This document shows, in pieces, positions 6,914-13,049 of a DNA stretch of 16,411 nucleotides. The notes below the pieces were generated by a model. It ran no database searches, was not told the DNA's origin, and worked only from the letters and a program-made list of their open reading frames with translations. The position numbers and the translations under genes were made by a program. The stretch is from an uncultured Gemmiger sp. Its GTDB lineage: Bacteria > Bacillota > Clostridia > Oscillospirales > Ruminococcaceae. Position 1 is the first letter of the stretch, and every line of letters starts with the position of its first letter. Location of the stretch: positions 1 through 16,411 of the forward strand of contig CAUEKL010000026.1 in assembly GCA_959018215.1 (NCBI GenBank), in the 5' to 3' direction.

Positions 6914-7480
6914 ATGCGCAGAGATTTCGGCGTTGCTTTTATTACCCAATGTGCTCCGGTCATGGCCGGGCTCAAACCGGCCAACCTGTTTCGCTGGGTA
7001 GAGCCGGATGCTAAGGTCATGCGCCGCACGGTGGAAAGTTGGCAGGCCGATCTGCTGCCCCGGGGCGTGCAAATTGAGATCCTCAAAGCCTGCGCGGTGT
7101 CCTCAGCATACCTCATCTATGTGTACCGGGAAAACCGTCTGCGGGATATTCTGCTCCAATCGGATGTGCAGGCCTATCTGGCGCAGACCGGCTATCCCCG
7201 GGGGACACTGCGGCGTCAGCTGGATCATCTTTCCCGCCGCCTTTGTACCGAAAGGGAATTCCCCCACGAGATCGGCATCTTTCTGGGATATCCGTTGGAG
7301 GATGTCGTTGGTTTCGTGCGTCACAAAGGGAAGAACTATACCTGCAAAGGCTACTGGAAAGCCTACGGTGACCCCGAAGCTGCCCGTGCCCGTTTTGCCA
7401 GCTACCGCAGATGCACCGATATCTATCTGCGCTGCTACCGCAAGGGCTTTACCCCCGCTCGGCTCACGGTGGCCGCGTGA
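6914..7480 (+). CDS. DUF3793 family protein, iron-box-controlled
   Basis: The predicted product has 188 residues and is soluble, with no signal peptide or membrane helix. I recognise it as DUF3793 by the N-terminal CAPVMAGLKPANLF block (residues 13-26) and the C-terminal HEIGIFLGYPLEDVVGF (118-134), followed by GYWKAY (146-151). The function is unknown and no catalytic motif can be claimed. It is basic and contains six Cys (13, 60, 111, 144, 167, 174), of which C13 lies in the conserved block. The start ATG has AAGGAGGG 7 bp ahead. Two iron-box-like dyads flank a leader terminator upstream. The DtxR-type regulator gene is convergent downstream, and the feo operon lies beyond it. The context points to a role in ferrous-iron homeostasis or in replacing or repairing iron proteins under iron shortage. 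That is inference. Confidence 0.85.
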   Translation: MRRDFGVAFITQCAPVMAGLKPANLFRWVEPDAKVMRRTVESWQADLLPRGVQIEILKACAVSSAYLIYVYRENRLRDILLQSDVQAYLAQTGYPRGTLRRQLDHLSRRLCTEREFPHEIGIFLGYPLEDVVGFVRHKGKNYTCKGYWKAYGDPEAARARFASYRRCTDIYLRCYRKGFTPARLTVAA

Positions 7481-7577
7481 CGGGAAAAGAGCCTGTCAGA
7501 ATTTTCGATTATCTCCTGCCTGTCGGGGAACGCACACAGCCATTCGCGTTCTCTGAAAAAAGGCATTCCGAATCAGC

Positions 7578-7618
7578 AAAACCGGCGCCCGTGTACTCTC
7601 CGTGCGGGCGCCGGTTTT
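7578..7618. terminator. Bidirectional terminator between DUF3793 and dtxR
   Basis: AAAACCGGCGCCCG (7578-7591) pairs perfectly over 14 bp with CGGGCGCCGGTTTT (7605-7618), with a 13-nt loop. TTTTGTTT follows on the + strand and TTTT on the - strand. It serves the convergent DUF3793 and DtxR-family genes. The 97 bp before it, after the DUF3793 stop, show no gene. Confidence 0.92.
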
Positions 7619-7637
7619 GTTTGGTTCTGTAATAAGA

Positions 7638-8015
7638 TTATTCTTCGGAAAAATGTTCGGCGGCGTATGCAGCCAGGCGGTCAAAGGTTTCGGGGCTCAG
7701 GTCATGTTCAATCTTGCAGGCGTCCTCGGCCGCGGTCTCCTCGTCCACACCCAGGGCAGTGAGGATGCGGGTCAGCAGCTTGTGTCGCTGGTAAATACGG
7801 GTGGCAATTTCGTATCCCGGGGCTTCCAGAGTGATGCAGCCGTTTCCGTCCATGGAAATATAACCGGCAAGCCGCAGGTTCTTCATGGCCACGCTCACGC
7901 TGGGTTTGGAAAAACCCAGTTCATTGGCAATGTCAATGGAATGGACCTCGCCCTTGCGTTCCTGGATCATGAGAATCTTTTCCAGATAATCTTCCGCAGA
8001 TTGGTGAATTTTCAT
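7638..8015 (-). CDS. DtxR-family metal-dependent repressor (likely iron)
   Basis: This 125-residue protein is a short DtxR/MntR-type regulator. A winged helix-turn-helix spans about residues 1-65 (recognition region ELGFSKPSVSVAMKNL) and a dimerisation/metal domain about 66-125. There is no C-terminal SH3 domain, as in MntR. Aligning by eye with Bacillus MntR, the metal ligands are D9, E12, H78, E103 and H104. The position of MntR E99 is Cys here (C100, in ACKIEHDLS), as in the iron sensors DtxR and IdeR. The ligand set is therefore mixed and iron is the better guess, supported by the feo neighbours. ATG 8015 has a GAGG site 8 bp ahead. An iron-box-like dyad overlaps its own promoter, suggesting autoregulation. 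It should repress feo and DUF3793 when metal is plentiful. The manganese-type role of MntR is the alternative. Confidence 0.88.
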   Translation of the reverse strand: MKIHQSAEDYLEKILMIQERKGEVHSIDIANELGFSKPSVSVAMKNLRLAGYISMDGNGCITLEAPGYEIATRIYQRHKLLTRILTALGVDEETAAEDACKIEHDLSPETFDRLAAYAAEHFSEE

Positions 8016-8049
8016 AAAAAAGGCCTCGCTTTATTGGTCTGTACCTAAA

Positions 8050-8078
8050 ACATTAGCACAAACTAACCTAAAATGCAA
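8050..8078 (-). promoter_or_regulatory. Promoter of the DtxR-family gene
   Basis: On the - strand, TTGCAT (8078-8073), a 17-bp spacer and TAATGT (8055-8050) preceded by TGC form a weak promoter with an extended -10. The spacer and -10 coincide with the iron-box-like dyad at 8051-8068. The match is modest. Confidence 0.5.
8051..8068 (-). promoter_or_regulatory. Iron-box-like operator 3, in the dtxR promoter
   Basis: On the - strand this reads GGTTAGT-TTGT-GCTAATG, preceded by TTTTA, giving TTTTAGGTTAG like half of the DtxR box. One half matches better than the other. It covers the predicted promoter spacer and -10 of the regulator gene. Confidence 0.68.
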
Positions 8079-8087
8079 GAAAAAGGA

Positions 8088-8116
8088 TTGACATTTGCAG
8101 TTAGTGGTGATAAACT
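8088..8116 (+). promoter_or_regulatory. Promoter of the feoAAB operon, with a degenerate dyad in the spacer
   Basis: TTGACA (8088-8093), 17 bp, TAAACT (8111-8116). The spacer and -10 contain AGTTAGT-GGTG-ATAAACT (8099-8116), a degenerate copy of the 18-bp dyad, within an imperfect repeat GCAGTT (8097-8102) / AACTGC (8113-8118). A repressor here would cover the promoter. Confidence 0.7.
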
Positions 8117-8130
8117 GCAACTGATCTGAA

Positions 8131-8148
8131 GGTTAGCAATGACTAACT
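8131..8148 (+). promoter_or_regulatory. Iron-box-like operator 4, in the feoA leader
   Basis: GGTTAGC-AATG-ACTAACT has one mismatch between half-sites. It lies just downstream of the predicted feo transcription start (about 8122), so with the degenerate copy in the promoter spacer it gives two tandem sites 32 bp apart. Confidence 0.72.
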
Positions 8149-8210
8149 GTTCTCGTTTATCGCAGCTGTAATAAGGCCGAAAACCGCAAAGGCAGAAAGG
8201 AAGATCGCCC

Positions 8211-8426
8211 ATGATGCCGATCACCATGGGCAAGCCCGGCGAGCGGTACACCATCCGCAAAATTACCGGCAAGGACGAAGTCCGCCAGCATCTGGCCGAA
8301 CTGGGCTTTGTGCTGGACACCGAGCTGGTCATTGTCAGCGAATTGTCCGGCAACCTGATTCTGCAGGTCCGGGACAGCCGGGTGGCACTGGACAAGGGGA
8401 TGGCAAACCGGATTCTGGTCAGCTGA
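8211..8426 (+). CDS. feoA: FeoA-domain protein (first copy)
   Basis: This 71-residue cytoplasmic protein has the small SH3-like FeoA fold. It is recognised by GERYTIRKITGKDEVRQHLAELGF at its N-terminal half, the turn LDTELVIVSELSGNLILQVRDSRVALDKGMANRILV in the C-terminal half, and the typical length. FeoA is thought to bind or support the FeoB ferrous-iron transporter. ATG 8211 follows an AAAGGAAG site by about 8 bp, and a second ATG adjoins it (8214). It is the first gene of feoA-feoA-feoB and lies behind the iron-box-controlled promoter. Tandem FeoA copies before FeoB are common in Clostridia, and this copy is quite different in sequence from the next one. Confidence 0.88.
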   Translation: MMPITMGKPGERYTIRKITGKDEVRQHLAELGFVLDTELVIVSELSGNLILQVRDSRVALDKGMANRILVS

Positions 8427-8473
8427 ACGGGGCAATCCCGTTGGCCATAGATTTGTATGGAGGAGGCAATCCA

Positions 8474-8695
8474 ATGAAAACACTGAGAGACGCCGGGGTG
8501 GGGCAGACCGTCACCGTGGCAAAGGTACACGGGGAAGGCCCTGTGCGCCGCCGCATCATGGATATGGGCCTGACCAAAGGCGTTCAGGTCCTGGTGCGCA
8601 AGGTGGCACCTCTGGGCGATCCCATGGAACTGAACATCCGGGGATATGAGCTCAGTATCCGCAAAGCGGACGCCGAGATGGTGGAACTGGTATAA
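8474..8695 (+). CDS. feoA: FeoA-domain protein (second copy)
   Basis: This 73-residue SH3-like FeoA protein contains MKTLRDAGVGQTVTVAKV at the start, GPVRRRIMDMGLTKGVQVLVRKVAPLGDP in the middle and ELSIRKADAEMVEL at the end, the classic FeoA pattern. ATG 8474 was chosen because GGAGGAGG lies 7 bp before it. The upstream frame extension has no ribosome site. It is 47 bp after the first copy, in the same direction. This copy is closer to textbook FeoA than the first, so the two may have different partners (for example FeoB N-domain versus another component), which is a guess. Confidence 0.92.
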   Translation: MKTLRDAGVGQTVTVAKVHGEGPVRRRIMDMGLTKGVQVLVRKVAPLGDPMELNIRGYELSIRKADAEMVELV

Positions 8696-8699
8696 AACA

Positions 8700-8726
8700 G
8701 GCGGTTATTTCGGAACCGCCTTATTT
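8700..8726 (+). terminator. Intercistronic hairpin between feoA2 and feoB
   Basis: GGCGGTT (8700-8706) pairs with AACCGCC (8714-8720), with a 7-nt loop. TTATTT follows. The T-run is interrupted, so partial termination or transcript processing is likely rather than a full stop. An iron-box-like dyad begins 11 bp later. Confidence 0.55.
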
Positions 8727-8736
8727 CAGCCTCGAC

Positions 8737-8754
8737 GGTTAGCAAAAACTAACT
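8737..8754 (+). promoter_or_regulatory. Iron-box-like operator 5, between feoA2 and feoB
   Basis: GGTTAGC-AAAA-ACTAACT, the same design as operator 4, lies 35 bp before feoB. I could not find a convincing promoter around it, so it may act as a roadblock, or control a weak internal feoB promoter. Confidence 0.68.
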
Positions 8755-8788
8755 ATTGAGAAGTCATACGGAAAAGGGGAGTACACGC

Positions 8789-10999
8789 ATGGGTATCAAG
8801 ATCGCACTGGCCGGCAACCCGAACTGCGGCAAGACCACGCTGTTCAATGATCTGACCGGCTCCAACCAGTACGTGGGCAACTGGCCCGGTGTCACGGTGG
8901 AAAAGAAGGAAGGCCGCCTGAAGAGTCACAAGGACGTGGTCATTCAGGACCTGCCGGGAATTTATTCCCTTTCCCCCTACACATTGGAGGAGGTGGTGGC
9001 CCGGGGCTATCTGGTCACCGAAAAGCCGGATGCCATCCTCAACATCATCGACGGCACCAACATTGAGCGCAACCTTTACCTGACCACCCAGCTCATCGAA
9101 CTGGGAATCCCGGTGGTCATGGCGGTGAACATGATCGACCTGGTGCGCAAGAACGGCGACCGCATCGACCTGGCCAGACTCAGCCGGGAACTGGGGTGCG
9201 AGGTCATCGGGATCAGCGCCCTGAAAGGGGAGGGCAGTGCCAAAGCGGCCGAAATGGCGGTGGCGGCTGCCCGGGACGGCAAGGCCAGGGAACTGCCCCA
9301 TGTGTTCACCGGCAGTGTGGAGCATGCCCTGGCCCATATTGAGGAAAGCATCCAGGGACTTGTAGACGCCCGCTTCCTGCGCTGGTATGCCGTCAAGCTG
9401 TTTGAGCGGGACGAACGCATCCAGCAGGAACTGAACCTGGACAAAGCGACCCTGGAGCATCTGGATGCCCATATCCGGGACTGCGAGACCGAGATGGACG
9501 ATGATGCCGAGAGCATCATCACCAACCAGCGGTATGCCTACATCGGCCGGGTGGTGGAGAAGGCGGTGCACAAGCAGGCCCGCACCGGGAATATGACGGT
9601 TTCCGACCGTATCGACCGCATTGTCACCAACCGTATTCTGGCCCTGCCTATTTTTGTGGTGGTCATGGCGGTCATCTATTCCATTGCCATGGGGCAGCTG
9701 CCCATCTCCATCGGCACCAAAGGCACCGACTGGGCCAACGATGTGCTGTTCGGAGAACTTGTCCCCGGCCTGTTTGACAAACTGCTCCTCAACGCCCAGG
9801 GCGAGCCAGTGGTGGCCCATTGGCTGTACGGCCTGATCCAGGACGGCATCGTGGCCGGCGTGGGTGCGGTGCTGGGCTTTGTACCCCAGATCCTCGTACT
9901 CTGCTTCCTGCTGTCTGTTCTGGAGGACGTGGGGTATATGGCCCGGGTTGCCTTTGTCATGGACCGTATCTTCCGTCGTTTCGGCCTGTCCGGCAAAAGC
10001 TTCATCCCGCTGTTGGTGGCTACCGGCTGCGGCGTGCCCGGCATCATGTCCACCCGCACCATTGAGTCCGACCGGGACCGCAAGATGACCATCATGACCA
10101 CCGGCTTCATTCCCTGCAGCGCCAAGCTGCCCATCATCGGCCTGTTTGCCGGTGCCGTCTTCGGGGAAAATCCCCTGGTGGCCACCTCGGCTTTCTTCAT
10201 CGGCATTGCGGCGGTGGTCATCTCCGGCGTCATGCTCAAGAAGTTCAAGGCCTTTGCCGGGGACCCGGCCCCCTTCGTCATGGAACTGCCCGCCTACCAT
10301 GTGCCCGCCTGGGGCAATGTGTTCCGGGCCACCGGGGAGCGGGGCCTGTCCTTCATCAAGCGGGCCGGCACCATCATTCTGGTGTCCTCGGTGGTGTTGT
10401 GGTTCCTGCAGGGCTACGGTTTTGTGGACGGCGTCTTTGCAGAGGTGGAGGACAACAACCACTCTCTGCTGGCGGCGATCGGCAACGGGGTGGCCTGGAT
10501 CTTCTACCCCCTGGGCTGGATGGGGGATATGGCCTGGAAAGCCACTGTGGCTACCGTTACCGGCCTGATCGCCAAGGAGGAAGTTGTCAATACCTTCGGC
10601 GTGTTGTATAATTACGCCGGTGATGTGGATCTGCAACAGGATTCCAGTCCCATCTGGGCAGCCGTGGCGACAGACTTCGGGGCCGTGCGGGCCTACAGTT
10701 TCATGATCTTCAACCTTCTGTGCGCGCCCTGCTTTGCTGCCATGGGTGCCATCAAGCGGGAGATGAACAACCCCCGCTGGACGCTGGGGGCCATCGGATA
10801 TATGTGCGCCTTCGCCTATGTGGTTGCCATGATTGTCTATCAGCTGGGCGGTCTCTTCACCGGGGAAGCCGTCTTCGGGCCCTTCACGGTGGTGGCCCTT
10901 GCGGCGCTGGTGATTCTGGTGTACCTGGTGGTGCGCCCCAACCCCTATAAGGCGGAAAAACTTCATCTGGACGTGCGCAAGGTCGTCGCAGCCAAATAA
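8789..10999 (+). CDS. feoB: Ferrous iron transport protein B
   Basis: This 736-residue inner-membrane transporter takes up Fe2+ using an N-terminal GTPase. All G motifs are visible: G1 GNPNCGKT (9-16), G2 Thr36 in GVTVEKKEG, G3 DLPG (54-57), G4 NMID (114-117) and G5 SAL (143-145). A helical spacer domain (about 165-270) precedes a membrane part of about eight or more helices with two Gate regions: GCGVPGIMSTRT (with C414) and a second one near residue 600 (KEEVVNTFGVLYNY). The length is usual for clostridial FeoB, and FeoA is not fused to it. ATG 8789 has AAAAGGGGAG 7 bp ahead; the frame upstream runs into the iron-box dyad. It follows feoA2 and precedes the Cys-rich small membrane protein, so all four likely act as one uptake unit. 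Iron-dependent repression is suggested by the dyads. Confidence 0.97.
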   Translation: MGIKIALAGNPNCGKTTLFNDLTGSNQYVGNWPGVTVEKKEGRLKSHKDVVIQDLPGIYSLSPYTLEEVVARGYLVTEKPDAILNIIDGTNIERNLYLTTQLIELGIPVVMAVNMIDLVRKNGDRIDLARLSRELGCEVIGISALKGEGSAKAAEMAVAAARDGKARELPHVFTGSVEHALAHIEESIQGLVDARFLRWYAVKLFERDERIQQELNLDKATLEHLDAHIRDCETEMDDDAESIITNQRYAYIGRVVEKAVHKQARTGNMTVSDRIDRIVTNRILALPIFVVVMAVIYSIAMGQLPISIGTKGTDWANDVLFGELVPGLFDKLLLNAQGEPVVAHWLYGLIQDGIVAGVGAVLGFVPQILVLCFLLSVLEDVGYMARVAFVMDRIFRRFGLSGKSFIPLLVATGCGVPGIMSTRTIESDRDRKMTIMTTGFIPCSAKLPIIGLFAGAVFGENPLVATSAFFIGIAAVVISGVMLKKFKAFAGDPAPFVMELPAYHVPAWGNVFRATGERGLSFIKRAGTIILVSSVVLWFLQGYGFVDGVFAEVEDNNHSLLAAIGNGVAWIFYPLGWMGDMAWKATVATVTGLIAKEEVVNTFGVLYNYAGDVDLQQDSSPIWAAVATDFGAVRAYSFMIFNLLCAPCFAAMGAIKREMNNPRWTLGAIGYMCAFAYVVAMIVYQLGGLFTGEAVFGPFTVVALAALVILVYLVVRPNPYKAEKLHLDVRKVVAAK

Positions 11000-11033
11000 A
11001 ACCAAGTCGTGATTGATCAAAGGAGGGTTTGCC

Positions 11034-11225
11034 ATGCTGGCATTTCTGGGAAGCAATCTGGCCACTATCATTGTGGCGCTGCTGGTGTTCGGCGGCGTTG
11101 GGCTGGCCGTGTATAAAATGATCCGTGACAAGCGGGAGGGCAAGCACTCCTGCTCCTGCGGGGGCAGCTGCGGCGGGTGCACCGGCTGTTCGGGCGGCTG
11201 TGCCCACACCAAGCCCCACACCTGA
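11034..11225 (+). CDS. FeoB-associated Cys-rich membrane protein
   Basis: This 63-residue peptide has one N-terminal membrane helix (about residues 5-25), then a basic stretch (KMIRDKREGKHS) and a tail with six Cys spaced as CSC-GGS-C-GG-C-TG-C-SGG-C, followed by two His. It matches the small FeoB-associated family found after feoB in Firmicutes. The role is not established; it may bind iron at the inner face or stabilise FeoB, in place of FeoC. The start ATG 11034 has AAAGGAGGG 6 bp ahead. It is the last gene of the feo operon, 34 bp after feoB and before a strong terminator. Confidence 0.9.
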   Translation: MLAFLGSNLATIIVALLVFGGVGLAVYKMIRDKREGKHSCSCGGSCGGCTGCSGGCAHTKPHT

Positions 11226-11238
11226 AACGAATCCCTGT

Positions 11239-11297
11239 AACAGCCGGACACGGCACACAGCCGGGCATGACCCGCTTGCCGTGTCCGGCTGTTTTTT
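11239..11297 (+). terminator. Terminator of the feo operon
   Basis: AACAGCCGGACACGGCA (11239-11255) pairs perfectly over 17 bp with TGCCGTGTCCGGCTGTT (11277-11293), with a T6 run (11292-11297). The loop contains a second small stem (GCCGGG...CCCGC). Confidence 0.95.
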
Positions 11298-11324
11298 GGC
11301 GGCAGACGGACTAGCCCCCTCGCC

Positions 11325-11354
11325 TTGACACTGCCCGGTCCGCCATGCTACAAT
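11325..11354 (+). promoter_or_regulatory. Promoter of the tcdA-ttcA pair
   Basis: TTGACA (11325-11330), an 18-bp spacer and TACAAT (11349-11354) form a strong SigA-type promoter. The start is near 11361, about 33 nt before ATG 11394. Confidence 0.85.
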
Positions 11355-11393
11355 GACCAACAGAAATTGTAGGAATTAGGAGGGCGACACCCT

Positions 11394-12164
11394 ATGATCG
11401 ATCAGTTTTCCCGCACCCGCACCATGCTGGGGGAGGCGGGCATGCAGCGCCTGCAGCGCGCCCGGGTGGCGGTGTTCGGCGTGGGCGGCGTGGGCGGTTA
11501 TGCCGTGGAGGCTCTGGCCCGCAGCGGCGTGGGAACCCTGGACCTGATCGACGACGACGAGGTCTGCCTGACCAACCTGAACCGCCAGATCATTGCCACC
11601 CACGACACCATCGGCCGTCCCAAGGTGGAGGTCTTTGCCGAGCGTATCCATTCCATCAACCCCGATGCCGTGGTCAATATCCATCGGGTGTTTTTCGGCC
11701 CGGATACCGCCGGTCAGTTTGATTTTTCCGCGTTTGATTATGTGGTGGATGCCATTGATACGGTCAGCGCCAAGGCGGAACTGGCCTGGCTGGCCCAGCA
11801 GGCGGGAACGCCGGTGATCAGCTCTATGGGGGCTGCCGGCAAGATGGACCCCACCGCCTTTGAGGTGGCGGATCTGTATGCCACTTCGGTCTGCCCCCTG
11901 GCCCGGGCCATGCGCACCCAGTGCCGCAAGCGGGGGGTGAAATCCCTGAAGGTGGTCTACTCCAGGGAAACACCTCATGCAGTTCCCGCCCAGAGCGGCG
12001 GCAGCCTGGACACCGCCCGCACCGGTTCCGGCAAGCGGTTCACTCCCGGTTCCAACGCCTTTGTGCCCCCGGTGGCCGGGCTGATCCTGGCCGGGGAGGT
12101 CATCAAGGACCTGGCCGACTGGCCCGACCTGGCAGACAAGGAGGTGGCTCCCCATGCCCCGTGA
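11394..12164 (+). CDS. tcdA: tRNA threonylcarbamoyladenosine dehydratase (TcdA/CsdL, ThiF family)
   Basis: The 256-residue cytoplasmic enzyme is a ThiF/E1-like ATP-dependent protein. TcdA cyclises t6A37 to ct6A in tRNAs that read ANN codons. The nucleotide-binding loop GVGGVGG is at 29-35, D53 in LIDDDEV precedes the conserved N63-R64 (NLNRQ), and GRPK (74-77) and DAID near 123 complete the ATP site. The block SSMGAAGKMDP near 145 and the C-terminal FVPPVAGLILAGEVI are specific to this family rather than to MoeB or ThiF. ATG 11394 has TTAGGAGGG ahead. It overlaps ttcA by 11 bp. The length is normal for the family (E. coli about 268). Confidence 0.92.
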   Translation: MIDQFSRTRTMLGEAGMQRLQRARVAVFGVGGVGGYAVEALARSGVGTLDLIDDDEVCLTNLNRQIIATHDTIGRPKVEVFAERIHSINPDAVVNIHRVFFGPDTAGQFDFSAFDYVVDAIDTVSAKAELAWLAQQAGTPVISSMGAAGKMDPTAFEVADLYATSVCPLARAMRTQCRKRGVKSLKVVYSRETPHAVPAQSGGSLDTARTGSGKRFTPGSNAFVPPVAGLILAGEVIKDLADWPDLADKEVAPHAP

Positions 12165-13002
12165 CCTGCAGCCCTGTGAACTCATCGAGCGCAGTCTCAT
12201 CAAGAAATACCGCAAACAGCTGTGGAACCCCTTTGTGGCCGCCATCAAGCGGTATGAGCTGGTACAGGAAGGGGACCGGGTGGCGGTGTGCATCTCCGGC
12301 GGCAAGGATTCCATGGTGCTGGCCAAGCTCATGCAGGAACTGCACCGCCATACCGAGGTCCCTTTTGAACTGAAGTTCCTGGTCATGGACCCCGGCTACG
12401 CCCCGGAAAACCGCCGCCAGATCGAGGACAATGCCAGGCTGCTGAATATCCCCATCACGGTGTTTGAAACGGATATTTTCGACACGGCCTATCATACCGA
12501 CCGCAATCCCTGCTACCTCTGCGCCCGCATGCGCCGGGGACACCTGTACAAGCAGGCCCAGCTCATGGGATGCAACAAGATCGCTCTGGGGCATCATCTC
12601 AACGACGTGATTGAAACTGCTGTCATGAGTATGTTTTACGGGGCCCAGCTGCAAGGCATGCCCCCCAAGCTGCACAGCAAGAATTTCCCCGGCATGGAGC
12701 TGATCCGCCCGCTCTACTGCGTCAATGAACAGGACATCATTGCCTGGGCCCGGTACCATGACCTGCATTTCCTGCAATGTGCCTGCCGCATGACCGCCCG
12801 CAGCGACGAACCGGGCGCCTCCAAGCGGCAGGAGGTCAAGACCCTGCTGCGGGAACTGAAAAAGACCAACCCCAACATTGAAAACAACATTTTCAGCGCG
12901 CTGCACGCGGTCTGCCTGGACACTGTCCCCGGCTATAAGTCCCACGGGGTAGCCCACACCTTCCTGGAAGGGTACGACGACGCCCCGCCCGTTTCCGAAT
13001 AA
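12154..13002 (+). CDS. ttcA: TtcA-like tRNA 2-thiocytidine biosynthesis protein
   Basis: The 282-residue cytoplasmic enzyme is an ATP-pyrophosphatase of the TtcA/TtuA type. The PP-loop SGGKDS is at 48-53. PCYLC (C120, C123) and a third Cys in LQCACRM (C209 or C211) would hold a [4Fe-4S] cluster, as in E. coli TtcA, which thiolates C32 of some tRNAs. It is not MnmA or TilS, which lack this Cys set. ATG 12154 lies inside the end of tcdA, with AAGGAGG 9 bp ahead, so the pair is translationally coupled. The substrate position is inferred from the family, and clostridial members have not all been tested. A strong terminator follows. Confidence 0.87.
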   Translation: MPRDLQPCELIERSLIKKYRKQLWNPFVAAIKRYELVQEGDRVAVCISGGKDSMVLAKLMQELHRHTEVPFELKFLVMDPGYAPENRRQIEDNARLLNIPITVFETDIFDTAYHTDRNPCYLCARMRRGHLYKQAQLMGCNKIALGHHLNDVIETAVMSMFYGAQLQGMPPKLHSKNFPGMELIRPLYCVNEQDIIAWARYHDLHFLQCACRMTARSDEPGASKRQEVKTLLRELKKTNPNIENNIFSALHAVCLDTVPGYKSHGVAHTFLEGYDDAPPVSE

Positions 13003-13005
13003 ATC

Positions 13006-13049
13006 AAAAAAGGCACCTGCCATCTTGCCGGATGACAGGTGCCCTTTTT
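13006..13049. terminator. Bidirectional terminator between ttcA and the MutS-like gene
   Basis: GGCACCTG (13012-13019) pairs with CAGGTGCC (13036-13043), plus inner CAT/ATG. A-runs and T-runs lie on both sides (A6 at 13006-13011, T5 at 13045-13049, one C bulge). The stop codon of the - strand MutS-like gene lies at the T-run, so that gene reads into it and the terminator can serve both strands. Confidence 0.85.

Noticed and set aside
6797..8754. Repeated TTAGC...GCTAA elements as a CRISPR array or transposon ends
   Set aside because: Spacing is irregular, the units are only 18 bp and each lies at a promoter or gene start. Operators explain them better.
8753..11251. A long open frame of 832 codons on the - strand
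   Set aside because: It is the antisense of feoB and its flanks, His/Gly/Gln-rich with no family features, as expected for the shadow of a GC-rich gene. FeoB on the + strand has every GTPase motif.
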